Below, piece after piece: positions 26,084 to 35,712 of a DNA stretch of 64,000 bases. The notes beneath the pieces were generated by a model. The model was given only the letters and a program-made list of their open reading frames with translations. It was not told the origin of the DNA and did no database searches. The stretch lies in NCBI GenBank assembly GCA_014382015.1, contig JACNKN010000054.1:39337-103336 (forward strand), read 5' to 3'. Position numbers and translations under genes: made by a program. This DNA comes from Fidelibacterota bacterium. GTDB taxonomy: Bacteria; Fidelibacterota; Marinisomatia; Marinisomatales; TCS55. Each line of letters begins with the position of its first letter. Position 1 is the stretch's first letter.

Positions 26084-26190
26084 AATCTGTATAATATAAC
26101 CATTATAATGCACGCAATTCAACGTATTTTTCTTTTGGTGAAGTGATGCATTACGAGATAACTTCGCCTCCGAAATTTCAATTAATATTA

Positions 26191-26195
26191 GAGGA
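26191..26195 (+). promoter_or_regulatory. Shine-Dalgarno site of rpsT
   Basis: GAGGA five bases before the ATG, one of the few clear ribosome-binding sites in a window where most genes lack one. Confidence 0.6.
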
Positions 26196-26200
26196 TATAT

Positions 26201-26458
26201 ATGGATCGACATCCGCAACAAATAAAAAGAGAACGTCAGGACAAAAAACGTCACGAATTTAATGTGGCAAGAATGTCGGACTTAAAAACAGTAATTAAAC
26301 GTGTATTACAATCCACGGATGCCGGGGAAGCTCAAGGTCTTTATACAAAGGCTGTAAGCACAATTGATAAAATGGCAAGCAAAGGTCTCCTAAAGAAAAA
26401 TACCGCTGCCCGTCGTAAATCTCAGATTACACGGCATCTAAATTCTTTATCTGTCTAA
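26201..26458 (+). CDS. rpsT: 30S ribosomal protein S20
   Basis: An 85-residue very basic helical protein that binds 16S rRNA in the small subunit. The pattern QIKRERQDKKRHEFNVARMS, KTVIKRVLQ, and IDKMASKGLLKKNTAARRKSQI (in part) is typical of S20. It is transcribed alone, divergent from the lipoprotein gene, with a clear GAGGA site in front and an intrinsic terminator 26 bases after its stop. Confidence 0.97.
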   Translation: MDRHPQQIKRERQDKKRHEFNVARMSDLKTVIKRVLQSTDAGEAQGLYTKAVSTIDKMASKGLLKKNTAARRKSQITRHLNSLSV

Positions 26459-26483
26459 ATCGGTTATTCTTAAGAAGCAAATG

Positions 26484-26511
26484 AAAAAACCCCGAAATAA
26501 CGGGGTTTTTT
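26484..26511 (+). terminator. Rho-independent terminator between rpsT and guaB
   Basis: Stem AAAAAACCCCG / CGGGGTTTTTT around AAATAA. The T-tract serves rpsT on the plus strand, and the matching A-tract makes it work equally for the converging guaB, so it is probably bidirectional. Confidence 0.9.
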
Positions 26512-26564
26512 GTTTATATGATCTTATGTATCTCAATCTTGTTTAAGATTCGGGACAAATAATC

Positions 26565-28037
26565 TTACGAATTATCAGATACTTGATAATTTGGCGCTTC
26601 CTTCATTATTTTTACCTCATGAGGGTGACTTTCTTTTACACCGGCGGACGTAGTCTGAATAAATACCGCTTTCCTGTGAAAATCTTTTATATCTTTCGCA
26701 CCGCAATAACCCATGGATGATCTTAAGCCTCCCATAAGTTGGTGAATAGTATTTCTAACTGATCCTCGATAAGGCACCATCCCTTCAATTCCTTCTGGAA
26801 CCAGTTTGGTTGCTTCTGCACCTTCTTGGAAATAACGATCGCCACTCCCCTCTTTCATGGCGCCCAAAGACCCCATCCCTCGATAAGATTTGTACTGACG
26901 ACCTTCATATAGAATGGACTCACCTGGACTTTCATCCATACCCGCTAAAATACTCCCTAGCATCACCACCTCTGCTCCCGCTGCAATGGCCTTAGCTAAA
27001 TCACCACTGTAACGAAGCCCCCCATCCGCAACAACAGGAATATGATGTTTTTGCGCCTCATCCACGCTGTTCATTACAGCTGTGAATTGGGGAACCCCCA
27101 CACCGGCCACAATCCGTGTGGTACAACTTGCCCCTGCCCCAATTCCAACTTTTACACAATCTACCCCTGCATCAATTAATGCTTTTGTTCCATCACCAGT
27201 AGCGACATTTCCTGCAATTACCTGAACGTCGCCCACTGATTTTTTAATATTTTGAATGGAATTTAACACGCCGGCTGAATGGCCATGGGCCGTATCAATC
27301 ACAATTACATCTACACCCGTTTTAGCCAAAGCTTGGGCCCTCTCGATCGCATCATTACTAACACCCATTGCAGCGCCCACCCGCAACCGACCGCTGTCGT
27401 CTTTACAGGCATGGGGGAAATCTTCTTTTTTCTGAATATCTTTCACCGTGATTAATCCTGCAAGACTATTATGATCATCAACCACCAGGAGTTTTTCGAT
27501 TCGATGTTCTTGAAGCACTTGCTTTGCTTCTTCTAAAGTAGTTCCCACAGGTACTGTAATCAAATGATCTGAAGTCATGCGATCACGGACAGATAAACGA
27601 TCGTCCGTTTCAAATCGGATATCTCGATTGGTAATAATACCCACAAGTTTTCCATCTTCTAAAACGGGTAATCCGCTAATATGATAATTGGCCATGACTT
27701 TTTTTGCATCGCGAATGGTTTTATCCGCTGATAATGTAACCGGATCTACAATCATGCCACTTTCAGATCGTTTAACACGATCCACCATTTTTACCTGGTT
27801 CTCAATTGATAAATTTTTATGAATGATTCCAATACCACCTTCTCGGGCCAATGCCACCGCCATCGCACTTTCTGTCACTGTGTCCATGGCAGCAGATAGG
27901 AGTGGTATATTCATGGTAATTGTATTTGTGAGACGCGTCTGTAAATTAACTTCCCGTGGAAGTACTTTAGATGATTGCGGTACAAGGAGGACATCGTCAA
28001 AAGTGAGTGCTTGAGTAAATGGAGGTCTATTTTTCAT
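26565..28037 (-). CDS. guaB: Inosine-5'-monophosphate dehydrogenase
   Basis: A 490-residue IMPDH that oxidises IMP to XMP, the committed step to GTP. It has the N-terminal [12 protein letters not shown] strand, two CBS domains (about 95-205), VIDTAHGHS, the catalytic-cysteine loop [20 protein letters not shown], and [17 protein letters not shown] and the flap region [10 protein letters not shown]. Normal length. It lies four bases downstream of hutH on the same strand, an unusual pairing that suggests co-transcription only. Confidence 0.98.
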   Translation of the reverse strand: MKNRPPFTQALTFDDVLLVPQSSKVLPREVNLQTRLTNTITMNIPLLSAAMDTVTESAMAVALAREGGIGIIHKNLSIENQVKMVDRVKRSESGMIVDPVTLSADKTIRDAKKVMANYHISGLPVLEDGKLVGIITNRDIRFETDDRLSVRDRMTSDHLITVPVGTTLEEAKQVLQEHRIEKLLVVDDHNSLAGLITVKDIQKKEDFPHACKDDSGRLRVGAAMGVSNDAIERAQALAKTGVDVIVIDTAHGHSAGVLNSIQNIKKSVGDVQVIAGNVATGDGTKALIDAGVDCVKVGIGAGASCTTRIVAGVGVPQFTAVMNSVDEAQKHHIPVVADGGLRYSGDLAKAIAAGAEVVMLGSILAGMDESPGESILYEGRQYKSYRGMGSLGAMKEGSGDRYFQEGAEATKLVPEGIEGMVPYRGSVRNTIHQLMGGLRSSMGYCGAKDIKDFHRKAVFIQTTSAGVKESHPHEVKIMKEAPNYQVSDNS

Positions 28038-28041
28038 AATT

Positions 28042-29568
28042 CTATGATAATTTCGTTCGTCGATTAACGCCTTTGATTATTTTTCCTGATTGAATGAGTT
28101 TGTTGACAATAGCAAAATCCTCTGATAAAGGACGATCCTCCATCGTGAGTACTCGGTGGCGTCTCAAAAGGTTCATAACCGGAATCAATCCATCTCCCGA
28201 TGCCAGTTTTTTATGAAATCGATGGTTTATATTTCCAGCAACCAGAATTTCGATGGCAAGAACTGTCCGAACATTGTCAATAATACGTAAAGATTTACGT
28301 CCCGCCCAGGGCGCCATACTGACAAAATCTTCTTGACCTGCTGAAGTTGAAATAGAATCCACACTGGCGGGGTGAGATAATGTTTTATTTTCAGAAGTCA
28401 ATGCCGCCGCAGTTACTTGTGCTAACATAAACCCGGATTCCAAACCGGGATTCACCGCGCAAAACATGGGAATTCTATCGCCAATTCCTTTCATGAAATA
28501 ATTAATGCGCCGCTCAGCAATGGCTCCTATTTCTGCCATAGCGATGGATAAAGTATCTAATGCTTGAGCGATCGGTTCTGCGTGAAAGTGGCCGGAATTC
28601 ATCACATCTCCATTTGGAAATACTAATGGGTTATCTGATACAGAATTCACTTCATCATTTATAATTTTCTCTGCACCTTTAAACATCTCCCGGCTTGTAC
28701 CATGAACATGAGGAATACACCGTACGCAGTAGGGGTCCTGAATGCGACCACAATCATCATGGGACAAAACAATTTTGCTCCCTTTTAGCATCTTAAACAC
28801 GTTTGCTGCAGAGCGTTGTTGACCTTCGTGTTTTTTGAGTCGATGAACCTTAGGTGTAAATACTATACGAGTAGATAAGCTTGCTTCTGTTGACAAAGCG
28901 CCAGCAATATCCGCTGTTTGAATTATTTTTTTGGATTCTGCTAAGGCTCGGATTCCCAATGCAGTGGATACCTGTGTACCGTTAATGAGACTCAACCCTT
29001 CCTTTGCTTCTAACACTGCGGGGGTTAAGTTTGCTTCTTTTAAGGCAAGCATGGCAGGCATGATGCGATCTTGAAAATGCACATCACCTTCACCAATCAA
29101 TGCACGAGCCAAATGGGCCAATGGGGCCAAATCGCCTGAAGCTCCTACAGATCCTTTTCTGGGTATTTTGGGTAAAATATCGTGATTGAGCATATCCACT
29201 ATCAACTGAGCCAGTTTTAAGCGAATACCACTATATCCTTTTGCCCAGGTCATGAGTTTTAACATCATGGTGATTCGTGTAACGCCCAAATCTAAAGGCT
29301 TCCCTACTCCGCACGCATGGGAGCGCACCAAATTTAATTGAAGCTTTCGGCGATCTTCCGGACTAATTGAAACAGTACTCAATTGACCAAATCCTGTATT
29401 TACACCATAAATCTGTTGATCTTTATCTAATAATATTCTAAGAGTTTTATGGGATTTACGAATGGATTTTTTTGCCTCTGGAGAAAGGCGAGCTCGAGTT
29501 GGGCCATCCAACATGGGTGCTAATTGTTCCCAATCAATAGATTTGTTCGAAATAAGGACTGTACCCAT
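28042..29568 (-). CDS. hutH: Histidine ammonia-lyase
   Basis: A 508-residue MIO-type aromatic amino acid ammonia-lyase. The Ala-Ser-Gly that cyclises to the MIO group is in [15 protein letters not shown]; also present are [22 protein letters not shown] (the histidine expected in HAL), [15 protein letters not shown] and [18 protein letters not shown] converts histidine to urocanate, the first Hut step. hutU and hutI are absent from the window; a ureohydrolase lies at 33622 on the other strand. A tyrosine/phenylalanine lyase is less likely. Confidence 0.92.
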   Translation of the reverse strand: MGTVLISNKSIDWEQLAPMLDGPTRARLSPEAKKSIRKSHKTLRILLDKDQQIYGVNTGFGQLSTVSISPEDRRKLQLNLVRSHACGVGKPLDLGVTRITMMLKLMTWAKGYSGIRLKLAQLIVDMLNHDILPKIPRKGSVGASGDLAPLAHLARALIGEGDVHFQDRIMPAMLALKEANLTPAVLEAKEGLSLINGTQVSTALGIRALAESKKIIQTADIAGALSTEASLSTRIVFTPKVHRLKKHEGQQRSAANVFKMLKGSKIVLSHDDCGRIQDPYCVRCIPHVHGTSREMFKGAEKIINDEVNSVSDNPLVFPNGDVMNSGHFHAEPIAQALDTLSIAMAEIGAIAERRINYFMKGIGDRIPMFCAVNPGLESGFMLAQVTAAALTSENKTLSHPASVDSISTSAGQEDFVSMAPWAGRKSLRIIDNVRTVLAIEILVAGNINHRFHKKLASGDGLIPVMNLLRRHRVLTMEDRPLSEDFAIVNKLIQSGKIIKGVNRRTKLS

Positions 29569-29771
29569 CGGGCAAGTTATAACTTTTTATGAACATTGGA
29601 CAATAGTCGTGAAACGTATTTTTGTATGTTTTTAATGTAATTTTCCGAATTTATAACTTTATTCTTATTAGATTTGAGACTCGTACCTATGGAATAATAG
29701 GACGTTTTATTCCTGGAAATCATTTTCAATAATATTATCATAATCTCAAGTTTTCTAGAGGGAAAACAACA

Positions 29772-30392
29772 ATGTCATTTTTAAGCGCATACTTTTACGA
29801 TTCCTTTCTGGCAAAAACAGAAAAAGCCTGTCTCAAGGAATGGCGAAAAGATATATTGAAACATGTCCACGGAAATGTATTGGAAATTGGTGCAGGCACC
29901 GGGGCAAATATATTGGTCTATCCAAACAATGGGATTCAACTGACATTATCTGAACCGGATAAACATATGCGCAAACAGCTGGAAGATAAAGTCGTTCGAA
30001 ATGGATTAAATCATATCTTAATTACCTCCAACTCTATTGAGGATAATAATGCTAAATCGGAAACCTACGATTGTGTTGTTTCTACTCTTGTTTCCTGCTC
30101 CGTGCCTACGCTTGAATCCACATTTACTGAAATAAAACGAATTTTGAAACCGAATGGCTATTTTTTATTTATAGAGCATGTGGGGGCAGAAAAAGGCACA
30201 CGAAGGAGACTATGGCAAAACCGTTTTACACCCATTTGGCGAAATATTTCCGGGAACTGCCATTTAAATCGAGATATAGAAGATGCCATCGTAAATGCAG
30301 GATTTACGTTAAAAGAAATCAAACGAGAAAGTATGAGAAAAGCAACACCCCTGGTTCGCCCGACCATTCGTGGTATTGCTGTCAAAAACTAA
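29772..30392 (+). CDS. Class I SAM-dependent methyltransferase
   Basis: A 206-residue methyltransferase of the Methyltransf_11 type. SAM-binding motif I is VLEIGAGTGANILVY, the acidic residue ending strand 2 is in LTLSEPDKHM, and motif IV lies near YDCVVSTLVSCSV, with LKPNGYFLFIEHVG as post-motif. The start FLSAYFYDSFLAKTEKACLKEWR resembles METTL7/phospholipid-methyltransferase-like proteins, but the substrate is not determinable. Three bases upstream of a GNAT gene. Confidence 0.85.
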   Translation: MSFLSAYFYDSFLAKTEKACLKEWRKDILKHVHGNVLEIGAGTGANILVYPNNGIQLTLSEPDKHMRKQLEDKVVRNGLNHILITSNSIEDNNAKSETYDCVVSTLVSCSVPTLESTFTEIKRILKPNGYFLFIEHVGAEKGTRRRLWQNRFTPIWRNISGNCHLNRDIEDAIVNAGFTLKEIKRESMRKATPLVRPTIRGIAVKN

Positions 30393-30395
30393 TCT

Positions 30396-30857
30396 ATGGT
30401 AAACCAAGTTCAATTTAGAGAAGCCCGAATAACTGACTTAAATACCATTGTTAAAATGTTAGCCGATGATGATTTAGGCGCATCAAGAGAACGATATGAA
30501 TCTCCCGTACCTTCATCATATTCCAATGCATTTGAATCCATTAATAAAGACCCCAACAATACACTTCTCTTGGCACTTTTGAATGATGAAATTGTGGGCG
30601 TTCTCCAACTAACATTTATCCCAAATCTTACTTACCAAGGCAGTTGGCGATCCATGATCGAAGGGGTTCGTGTATCTACTAAATTTCGTTCCAAAGGGAT
30701 TGGACAATCATTAATTCAAGAAGCCATTCGTCAATCTAAAGCCCAAGGATGTCGCATGGTTCAATTAACCACGGATAAAACACGGCCGGATGCCATACGA
30801 TTCTATGAAAGTTTGGGCTTTATTTCCTCCCACGAAGGGATGAAACTTCACTTATAA
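30396..30857 (+). CDS. GNAT-family N-acetyltransferase
   Basis: A 153-residue acetyltransferase with REARITDLNTIVKMLADDDLG at the N-terminus and the acetyl-CoA loop STKFRSKGIGQSLIQEAI (R-x-K-G-I-G). The ending DAIRFYESLGF is the standard GNAT motif-B strand. It resembles PhnO/amino-group acetyltransferases but the substrate is unknown. It is followed after 17 bases by a second, unrelated GNAT. Confidence 0.9.
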   Translation: MVNQVQFREARITDLNTIVKMLADDDLGASRERYESPVPSSYSNAFESINKDPNNTLLLALLNDEIVGVLQLTFIPNLTYQGSWRSMIEGVRVSTKFRSKGIGQSLIQEAIRQSKAQGCRMVQLTTDKTRPDAIRFYESLGFISSHEGMKLHL

Positions 30858-30874
30858 CGAGTGGAGAGAAATAA

Positions 30875-31378
30875 ATGCAAATACGACCTGAAAAAAGAGA
30901 AGATTGTATTGAAATATCTAAACTAAATGATTTGGCTTTTGGTGGCACAGATGAAGGAAAAATTATCCATGGCCTGCGACAAAATGCGAATCCCATCATT
31001 TCAATTATTGCCGAAGAAAATTCAGAAATTTTGGGTCATATTATTTTTTCACCTGTCATATTATCTACCAATCCATCTCTACCCATTATGGGGCTGGGCC
31101 CCATGGCAGTAAAACCAGAAAATCAGCACTCTGGAATTGGAACCAAATTGGTATACCGTGGTCTCAAAGCATGTAGAGAAATAAATATTAAAGCTGTAGT
31201 CGTGCTCGGCCATCCAACCTATTATCCAAGATTTGGGTTCGCCCCGGCAATCCATTTTGGAATATCTTCTGAATACGATGTGCCCAAGGATGCATTCATG
31301 ATTAAAGAACTTCAAGACGATATATTATTGGGCGAGAAAGGCATTGTAAAATATCATTCTACTTTCGAATCTTTCTAA
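30875..31378 (+). CDS. YhbS-like GNAT-family N-acetyltransferase
   Basis: A 167-residue acetyltransferase of the predicted YhbS/COG3153 group: MQIRPEKREDCIEISKLNDLAFGG, then HIIFSPV, LGPMAVKPENQHSGIGTKLV with the acetyl-CoA loop, and VVLGHPTYYPRFGFAPA. This branch has no established substrate. It ends the methyltransferase-GNAT-GNAT cluster. Confidence 0.9.
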   Translation: MQIRPEKREDCIEISKLNDLAFGGTDEGKIIHGLRQNANPIISIIAEENSEILGHIIFSPVILSTNPSLPIMGLGPMAVKPENQHSGIGTKLVYRGLKACREINIKAVVVLGHPTYYPRFGFAPAIHFGISSEYDVPKDAFMIKELQDDILLGEKGIVKYHSTFESF

Positions 31379-31466
31379 GTGATATGTGTTTTCTCTCTTT
31401 GACTCCCTTATCACTTCCCCGTATTTTCTAACCTATTTATGATTCTAACACAGGAGTTGCCCTATT

Positions 31467-33611
31467 ATGAAATTCAAATTAATCACTGGATATCTATTAT
31501 GCCTTTATATTCTGGGAGGTTGTGCAGTGCCAACAAATAAATCATCGGATAAAATGAAGCAAGACATCGGTTCACAAAATCCGTTTTATACCGAAAGTCC
31601 CTTGTATATGAAATTTCCCCAATTTGATCATATCACAAATGAACATTATGGGCCAGCTTTTGAAAAAGGAATGGCAGATCACATGGCAGAAATTGACGCT
31701 ATAGCACAACAGGCAGATTCTCCCACTTTAGAAAACACCATAATTGCTATGGAAAAATCCGGTGCATTATTGGATCGAGTGGCCACCGTATTTTTTGCAC
31801 TTACCTCAGCCAACACCAACGATGAGATGGAAAAAATTCGAAGTGAAATGGCGCCCAAATTATCGGCCCATAGCGATCAAATTTTACTCAACGGAAAACT
31901 TTTCCAACGCGTTAAATCTATTTATGAGCAGCGATTTCAATTGGGTCTCGAAGCAGAATCACAGCGATTGGTCGAAAAATACTATAATGACTTCATTCGT
32001 GCCGGTGCCAATTTATCCGATGCTGATAAAGAAGCACTTAAAAAGATTAATGGTGAAATGGCGGTATTGCAAACCACTTTCAGTCAGAATGTATTAAAAG
32101 AAGTGAATGCATTAGCCGTTGTTGTTGATTCCAAAGATGATTTGGATGGCTTGTCTGATGCAGCCATCGAAGCGGCTGCGAATGAAGCAACTTCTCGGAA
32201 ATTAGAAGGTAAATTTGTTCTCACATTGAGAAACACCAGTGGCCAGCCACCTATGGCTTCTTTGACAAACCGTGCCTTACGAGAACGTATTCATAAAACA
32301 TCCCTCTCCCGGGGTAGTCGCGGTGGTGACTATGACAATCGCGATGCATTGGCAAACGTTATCAAACTTCGAGCAGAAAGAGCCCAGTTAATGGGATATA
32401 ATAATCATGCCGCTTATTCTCTTGAAAACCAAACAGCCCAGACGCCGAATGCTGTTAATGAACGACTCAGTAGTCTCGCCCCCAAAGCAGTGGCTAATGC
32501 AGAAAAAGAAGCAGCGGATCTCCAAAGAATGATTATTGCAGAAGGCGGCAGTTTTAAGCTCGCTTCCTGGGATTGGGATTTCTATACGGAAAAAGTGAGA
32601 GCAGATCGTTATAATTTTGACGCAGCTCAACTCAAACCCTATCTTGAGATGGATAATGTCCTTCAGAATGGTGTCTTTTTTGCCGCAACTCAATTATTCG
32701 GCATTACCTTTAAGGAACGGTTTGACCTGCCCGTTTATCAAGAAGATGTCCGTGTTTTTGAAGTATTCAATGAAGATGGATCTGTACTGGCATTATTTTT
32801 ATTTGATGGGTATGCCCGATCTTCAAAAAGAGGTGGTGCATGGATGAATGCATATGTGGCCCAATCCAAACTAAAGGGAACACAACCGGTCATTGCCAAT
32901 CATCTGAACGTGACCAAACCACCGGAAGGCGAACCGACCCTCATGACTTTTGATGAAGTCATTACCATGTTTCATGAATTTGGACATGCACTTCATGGCA
33001 TGTTTTCTGATGTGAATTATCCCTATTTCGCCGGAACTTCTGTTCCTCGAGATTTTGTGGAGTATCCATCTCAAGTAAACGAAATGTGGGCCGTTTGGCC
33101 GGAAGTGCTAAAGAACTATGCGGTTCACCACGAAACCGGCGAAGCGATGCCAAAGGAATTGCTGGAAAAGGTTTTAGCTACACAAAAATTCAATCAAGGA
33201 TTTGCTACCACAGAATATTTGGCTGCATCTCTTTTAGATCAAGCCTTACATCAACTCACGCCGGATCAAGTACCCACAGGAAATGAAATTATCGCTTTTG
33301 AAACGGACGCACTAAAAACGGCAGGCGTGGCCATGGATGTAATTCCCCCTCGTTACCGCAGCACCTATTTCTCTCACATTATCGGTGGCTATTCCGCCGG
33401 TTATTATTCATACATCTGGAGTGAAGTATTGGATGCGGATACCGTAAAATGGTTTAAAGAAAATGGTGGATTAAAAAGAGAAAATGGTGACCATTTTCGG
33501 AAAACGCTTCTTTCTCGTGGCGGCAGTGACGATGCATTAAAAATCTTCAAAGATTTTCGAGGTGCAGACCCAAACATTCAACCCTTATTGGACCGCCGAG
33601 GACTAAACTAA
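31467..33611 (+). CDS. dcp: M3-family peptidyl-dipeptidase (Dcp-like) lipoprotein
   Basis: A 714-residue zinc metallopeptidase with a lipoprotein signal ending ILGGC (about residue 19). The zinc site is FHEFGHALHGMFS, with the third ligand glutamate in RDFVEYPSQVNEMW. The C-terminal HIIGGYSAGYYSYIWSEVLDAD stretch is typical of Dcp/oligopeptidase A. It cleaves dipeptides from peptide C-termini, here probably in the periplasm. CAGGAG lies 11 bases before the ATG. The ureohydrolase follows after ten bases. Confidence 0.95.
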   Translation: MKFKLITGYLLCLYILGGCAVPTNKSSDKMKQDIGSQNPFYTESPLYMKFPQFDHITNEHYGPAFEKGMADHMAEIDAIAQQADSPTLENTIIAMEKSGALLDRVATVFFALTSANTNDEMEKIRSEMAPKLSAHSDQILLNGKLFQRVKSIYEQRFQLGLEAESQRLVEKYYNDFIRAGANLSDADKEALKKINGEMAVLQTTFSQNVLKEVNALAVVVDSKDDLDGLSDAAIEAAANEATSRKLEGKFVLTLRNTSGQPPMASLTNRALRERIHKTSLSRGSRGGDYDNRDALANVIKLRAERAQLMGYNNHAAYSLENQTAQTPNAVNERLSSLAPKAVANAEKEAADLQRMIIAEGGSFKLASWDWDFYTEKVRADRYNFDAAQLKPYLEMDNVLQNGVFFAATQLFGITFKERFDLPVYQEDVRVFEVFNEDGSVLALFLFDGYARSSKRGGAWMNAYVAQSKLKGTQPVIANHLNVTKPPEGEPTLMTFDEVITMFHEFGHALHGMFSDVNYPYFAGTSVPRDFVEYPSQVNEMWAVWPEVLKNYAVHHETGEAMPKELLEKVLATQKFNQGFATTEYLAASLLDQALHQLTPDQVPTGNEIIAFETDALKTAGVAMDVIPPRYRSTYFSHIIGGYSAGYYSYIWSEVLDADTVKWFKENGGLKRENGDHFRKTLLSRGGSDDALKIFKDFRGADPNIQPLLDRRGLN

Positions 33612-33621
33612 ACCAACCGAA

Positions 33622-34410
33622 ATGGTGTCAATTCTCGGCATTCCCTTAGAAGATAATTCATCATTTTTAAAGGGTTCAGTTAAAGCGCCGCCCCTGATCA
33701 TGGATGCCTTCCATTCAGATGCATCCAACATGTTCGCCGAAAACGGGATTAATTGTGGTGATGGGTCCCTTGTTACCGATTTAGGGAATATGCGACTCCC
33801 TACCGGAAAAGCAGCCATGGATTCTATTCAAAAAGCTGTGTGTAAAGAGTTAGATCATAACCACAAAGTTGTATCTCTCGGTGGCGATCATTCCATCACC
33901 TTCCCGATTATTCAAGCTTATAGCCAATCATACTCCGATCTAAACATTCTTCATTTTGACGCCCACCCTGATCTATACGATAATTTTGAGAATAACCCCT
34001 ATTCACACGCATCCCCATTTGTGCGAATCATGGAAAAGGGTTTGGTGAAACGATTGGTCCAAGTGGGCATTCGTACGTTGAATGATCACCAAAAAGCACA
34101 GGTGAAACGGTTTGGTGTTGAAGTGATCGAAATGAAAGATTTTGATTCATCTCTTTCACTCACATTTGATGGACCTGTTTATATTTCAATTGATTTAGAT
34201 GGATTAGACCCTGCATTTGCGCCGGGAGTTTCCCATCATGAACCGGGTGGACTCTCCACTCGAAAAATCATTAATATATTTCATCAATTAAATGGAAAAG
34301 TGGTGGGGGGTGATATTGTGGAATACAATCCGGATAGGGATATTAATGGTGTGACCGCTGTTGTGGCAGCCAAATTGTTAAAGGAATTATTGGGGAAGAT
34401 GTTGTCATAG
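33622..34410 (+). CDS. Ureohydrolase (arginase/agmatinase/formimidoylglutamase family)
   Basis: A 262-residue binuclear manganese hydrolase. Metal ligands are visible in SLGGDHSITFP, LHFDAHPDLYDNF and ISIDLDGLDPAFAPG, with EPGGLSTRK as the substrate-side loop. Shorter than many arginases. The family splits guanidino compounds (arginine, agmatine, formimidoylglutamate). Agmatinase-like EPGGL is seen, but substrate choice cannot be fixed; the orphan hutH 4 kb away makes formimidoylglutamase a thought worth testing. Confidence 0.85.
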   Translation: MVSILGIPLEDNSSFLKGSVKAPPLIMDAFHSDASNMFAENGINCGDGSLVTDLGNMRLPTGKAAMDSIQKAVCKELDHNHKVVSLGGDHSITFPIIQAYSQSYSDLNILHFDAHPDLYDNFENNPYSHASPFVRIMEKGLVKRLVQVGIRTLNDHQKAQVKRFGVEVIEMKDFDSSLSLTFDGPVYISIDLDGLDPAFAPGVSHHEPGGLSTRKIINIFHQLNGKVVGGDIVEYNPDRDINGVTAVVAAKLLKELLGKMLS

Positions 34411-34484
34411 CCAGCTTTATGCTTTTATATTTCTTACTTTCCTTAAGGGCGGATATGATTTGACTTTTTAATCTCTAATGAATA

Positions 34485-34538
34485 ATACTCAATCAACTGT
34501 TTCACTCCAATTTTGAAACGTAAATTATAATTGAGTAT
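34485..34538. promoter_or_regulatory. Spaced inverted repeat upstream of the ACR3 gene
   Basis: Perfect 9-base arms ATACTCAAT (34485-34493) and ATTGAGTAT (34530-34538), 36 bases apart, in the 202-base gap before the arsenite-efflux gene. It could be a repressor operator pair or a hairpin. No regulator gene is adjacent. The rest of the gap shows nothing else. Confidence 0.3.
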
Positions 34539-34601
34539 ATTCACAAATAATTTGAGGATTAAAATGCCGGTGAACTTATTCATAATACATTAATAATAAT
34601 T

Positions 34602-34606
34602 CGGAG
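34602..34606 (+). promoter_or_regulatory. Ribosome-binding site deciding the GTG start of ACR3
   Basis: CGGAG lies six bases before GTG 34613, supporting that start codon. Confidence 0.5.
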
Positions 34607-34612
34607 TATCTT

Positions 34613-35653
34613 GTGACAAAAGCTAAGTTAGGTGTATTAGATCGATTTCTTACACTGTGGATATTTCTTGCCATGGTGGTGGGTATTGGTATTGGTTTTA
34701 TATTTCCAAATATTGCAGAATGGAATAAATCGGTCTCAATTGGGGCCACCAATATTCCCCTTGCCATTGGTCTTATTCTAATGATGTATCCGCCCTTGGC
34801 TAAAGTAAATTATGGTTTACTTGGCAAAATTGTCTCTGACAAAAAATCTATCAGTTTATCCTTATTTATGAATTGGATTATTGGGCCAATATTAATGTTT
34901 ACACTGGCGTTGATATTTTTAGGTGACCATCCAGGTTATATGACAGGTGTTATATTAATAGGACTTGCACGGTGTATCGCAATGGTTTTGGTATGGAATG
35001 ACATTGGGGGCGGAAATAAAGAATATGGAGCTGCACTTGTAGCCTTAAATAGTATTTTTCAAATTGCCACTTATAGTTTTATGGCGTGGTTATTTATTAC
35101 CGTTTTACCACCCTTTTTTGGATTTAGTGGGTACACGGTCGATATTTCAATCGTAACGATTGCTAATAGTGTACTTGTTTATTTGGGTATTCCTTTTTTT
35201 GCGGGTTATTTAAGTCGTAGGATATTGGTTTCTCTAAAGGGAGAGCAATGGTATACAACAAAATTTATACCCACAATTTCACCGATCACTCTGATCGCTT
35301 TATTGGCTACTATAGTGTTGATGTTCAGTTTAAAAGGTGAAATGATTGTGGATCTTCCTTTTGATGTAATTCGTATTGCAATCCCGTTGGTGATCTATTT
35401 TATTTTAATGTTTTTTATTACATTCTTTACTGCAAAAAGAATAGGGATTCCTTATGATAAAAATGCAAGTATCGCTTTTACTGCAACCGGAAATAATTTT
35501 GAGTTAGCCATTGCTGTGGCAATAGCTGTATTTGGCATTCATTCTGACCAAGCTTTTGCAGGGGTAATTGGCCCATTGGTTGAAGTGCCAGTGTTAATTA
35601 TGTTAGTAAACATATCCCTTAAATTAAAAAATAAGTACAAACCAATAAATTAG
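34613..35653 (+). CDS. acr3: ACR3-family arsenite efflux permease
   Basis: A 346-residue, ten-helix permease of the bile-acid/arsenite superfamily that expels As(III). The family core is plain: [34 protein letters not shown] (in parts), containing the conserved helix-4 cysteine, and [20 protein letters not shown] near the end. It starts with GTG. No arsR, arsC or arsM lies beside it, so resistance would rest on this pump alone or on unlinked genes. Confidence 0.93.
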   Translation: MTKAKLGVLDRFLTLWIFLAMVVGIGIGFIFPNIAEWNKSVSIGATNIPLAIGLILMMYPPLAKVNYGLLGKIVSDKKSISLSLFMNWIIGPILMFTLALIFLGDHPGYMTGVILIGLARCIAMVLVWNDIGGGNKEYGAALVALNSIFQIATYSFMAWLFITVLPPFFGFSGYTVDISIVTIANSVLVYLGIPFFAGYLSRRILVSLKGEQWYTTKFIPTISPITLIALLATIVLMFSLKGEMIVDLPFDVIRIAIPLVIYFILMFFITFFTAKRIGIPYDKNASIAFTATGNNFELAIAVAIAVFGIHSDQAFAGVIGPLVEVPVLIMLVNISLKLKNKYKPIN

Positions 35654-35672
35654 CAAAGACGGTTTATAAAGG

Positions 35673-35698
35673 AAAAACCAAACATAAAATAATGTTTG
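35673..35698 (-). terminator. Intrinsic terminator of the dinG operon
   Basis: On the minus strand, arms CAAACAT / ATGTTTG around six bases are followed by GGTTTTT. It lies 15 bases past the dinG stop in the gap with the converging ACR3 gene. Confidence 0.6.
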
Positions 35699-35712
35699 AT
35701 TATGGCCTATTT

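Noticed and set aside
26083..26254. N-terminal extension of the lipoprotein gene to ATG 26254
   Set aside because: It would place 57 extra residues before a perfect lipoprotein signal and overlap the rpsT start region. The internal ATG at 26083 is the better start.
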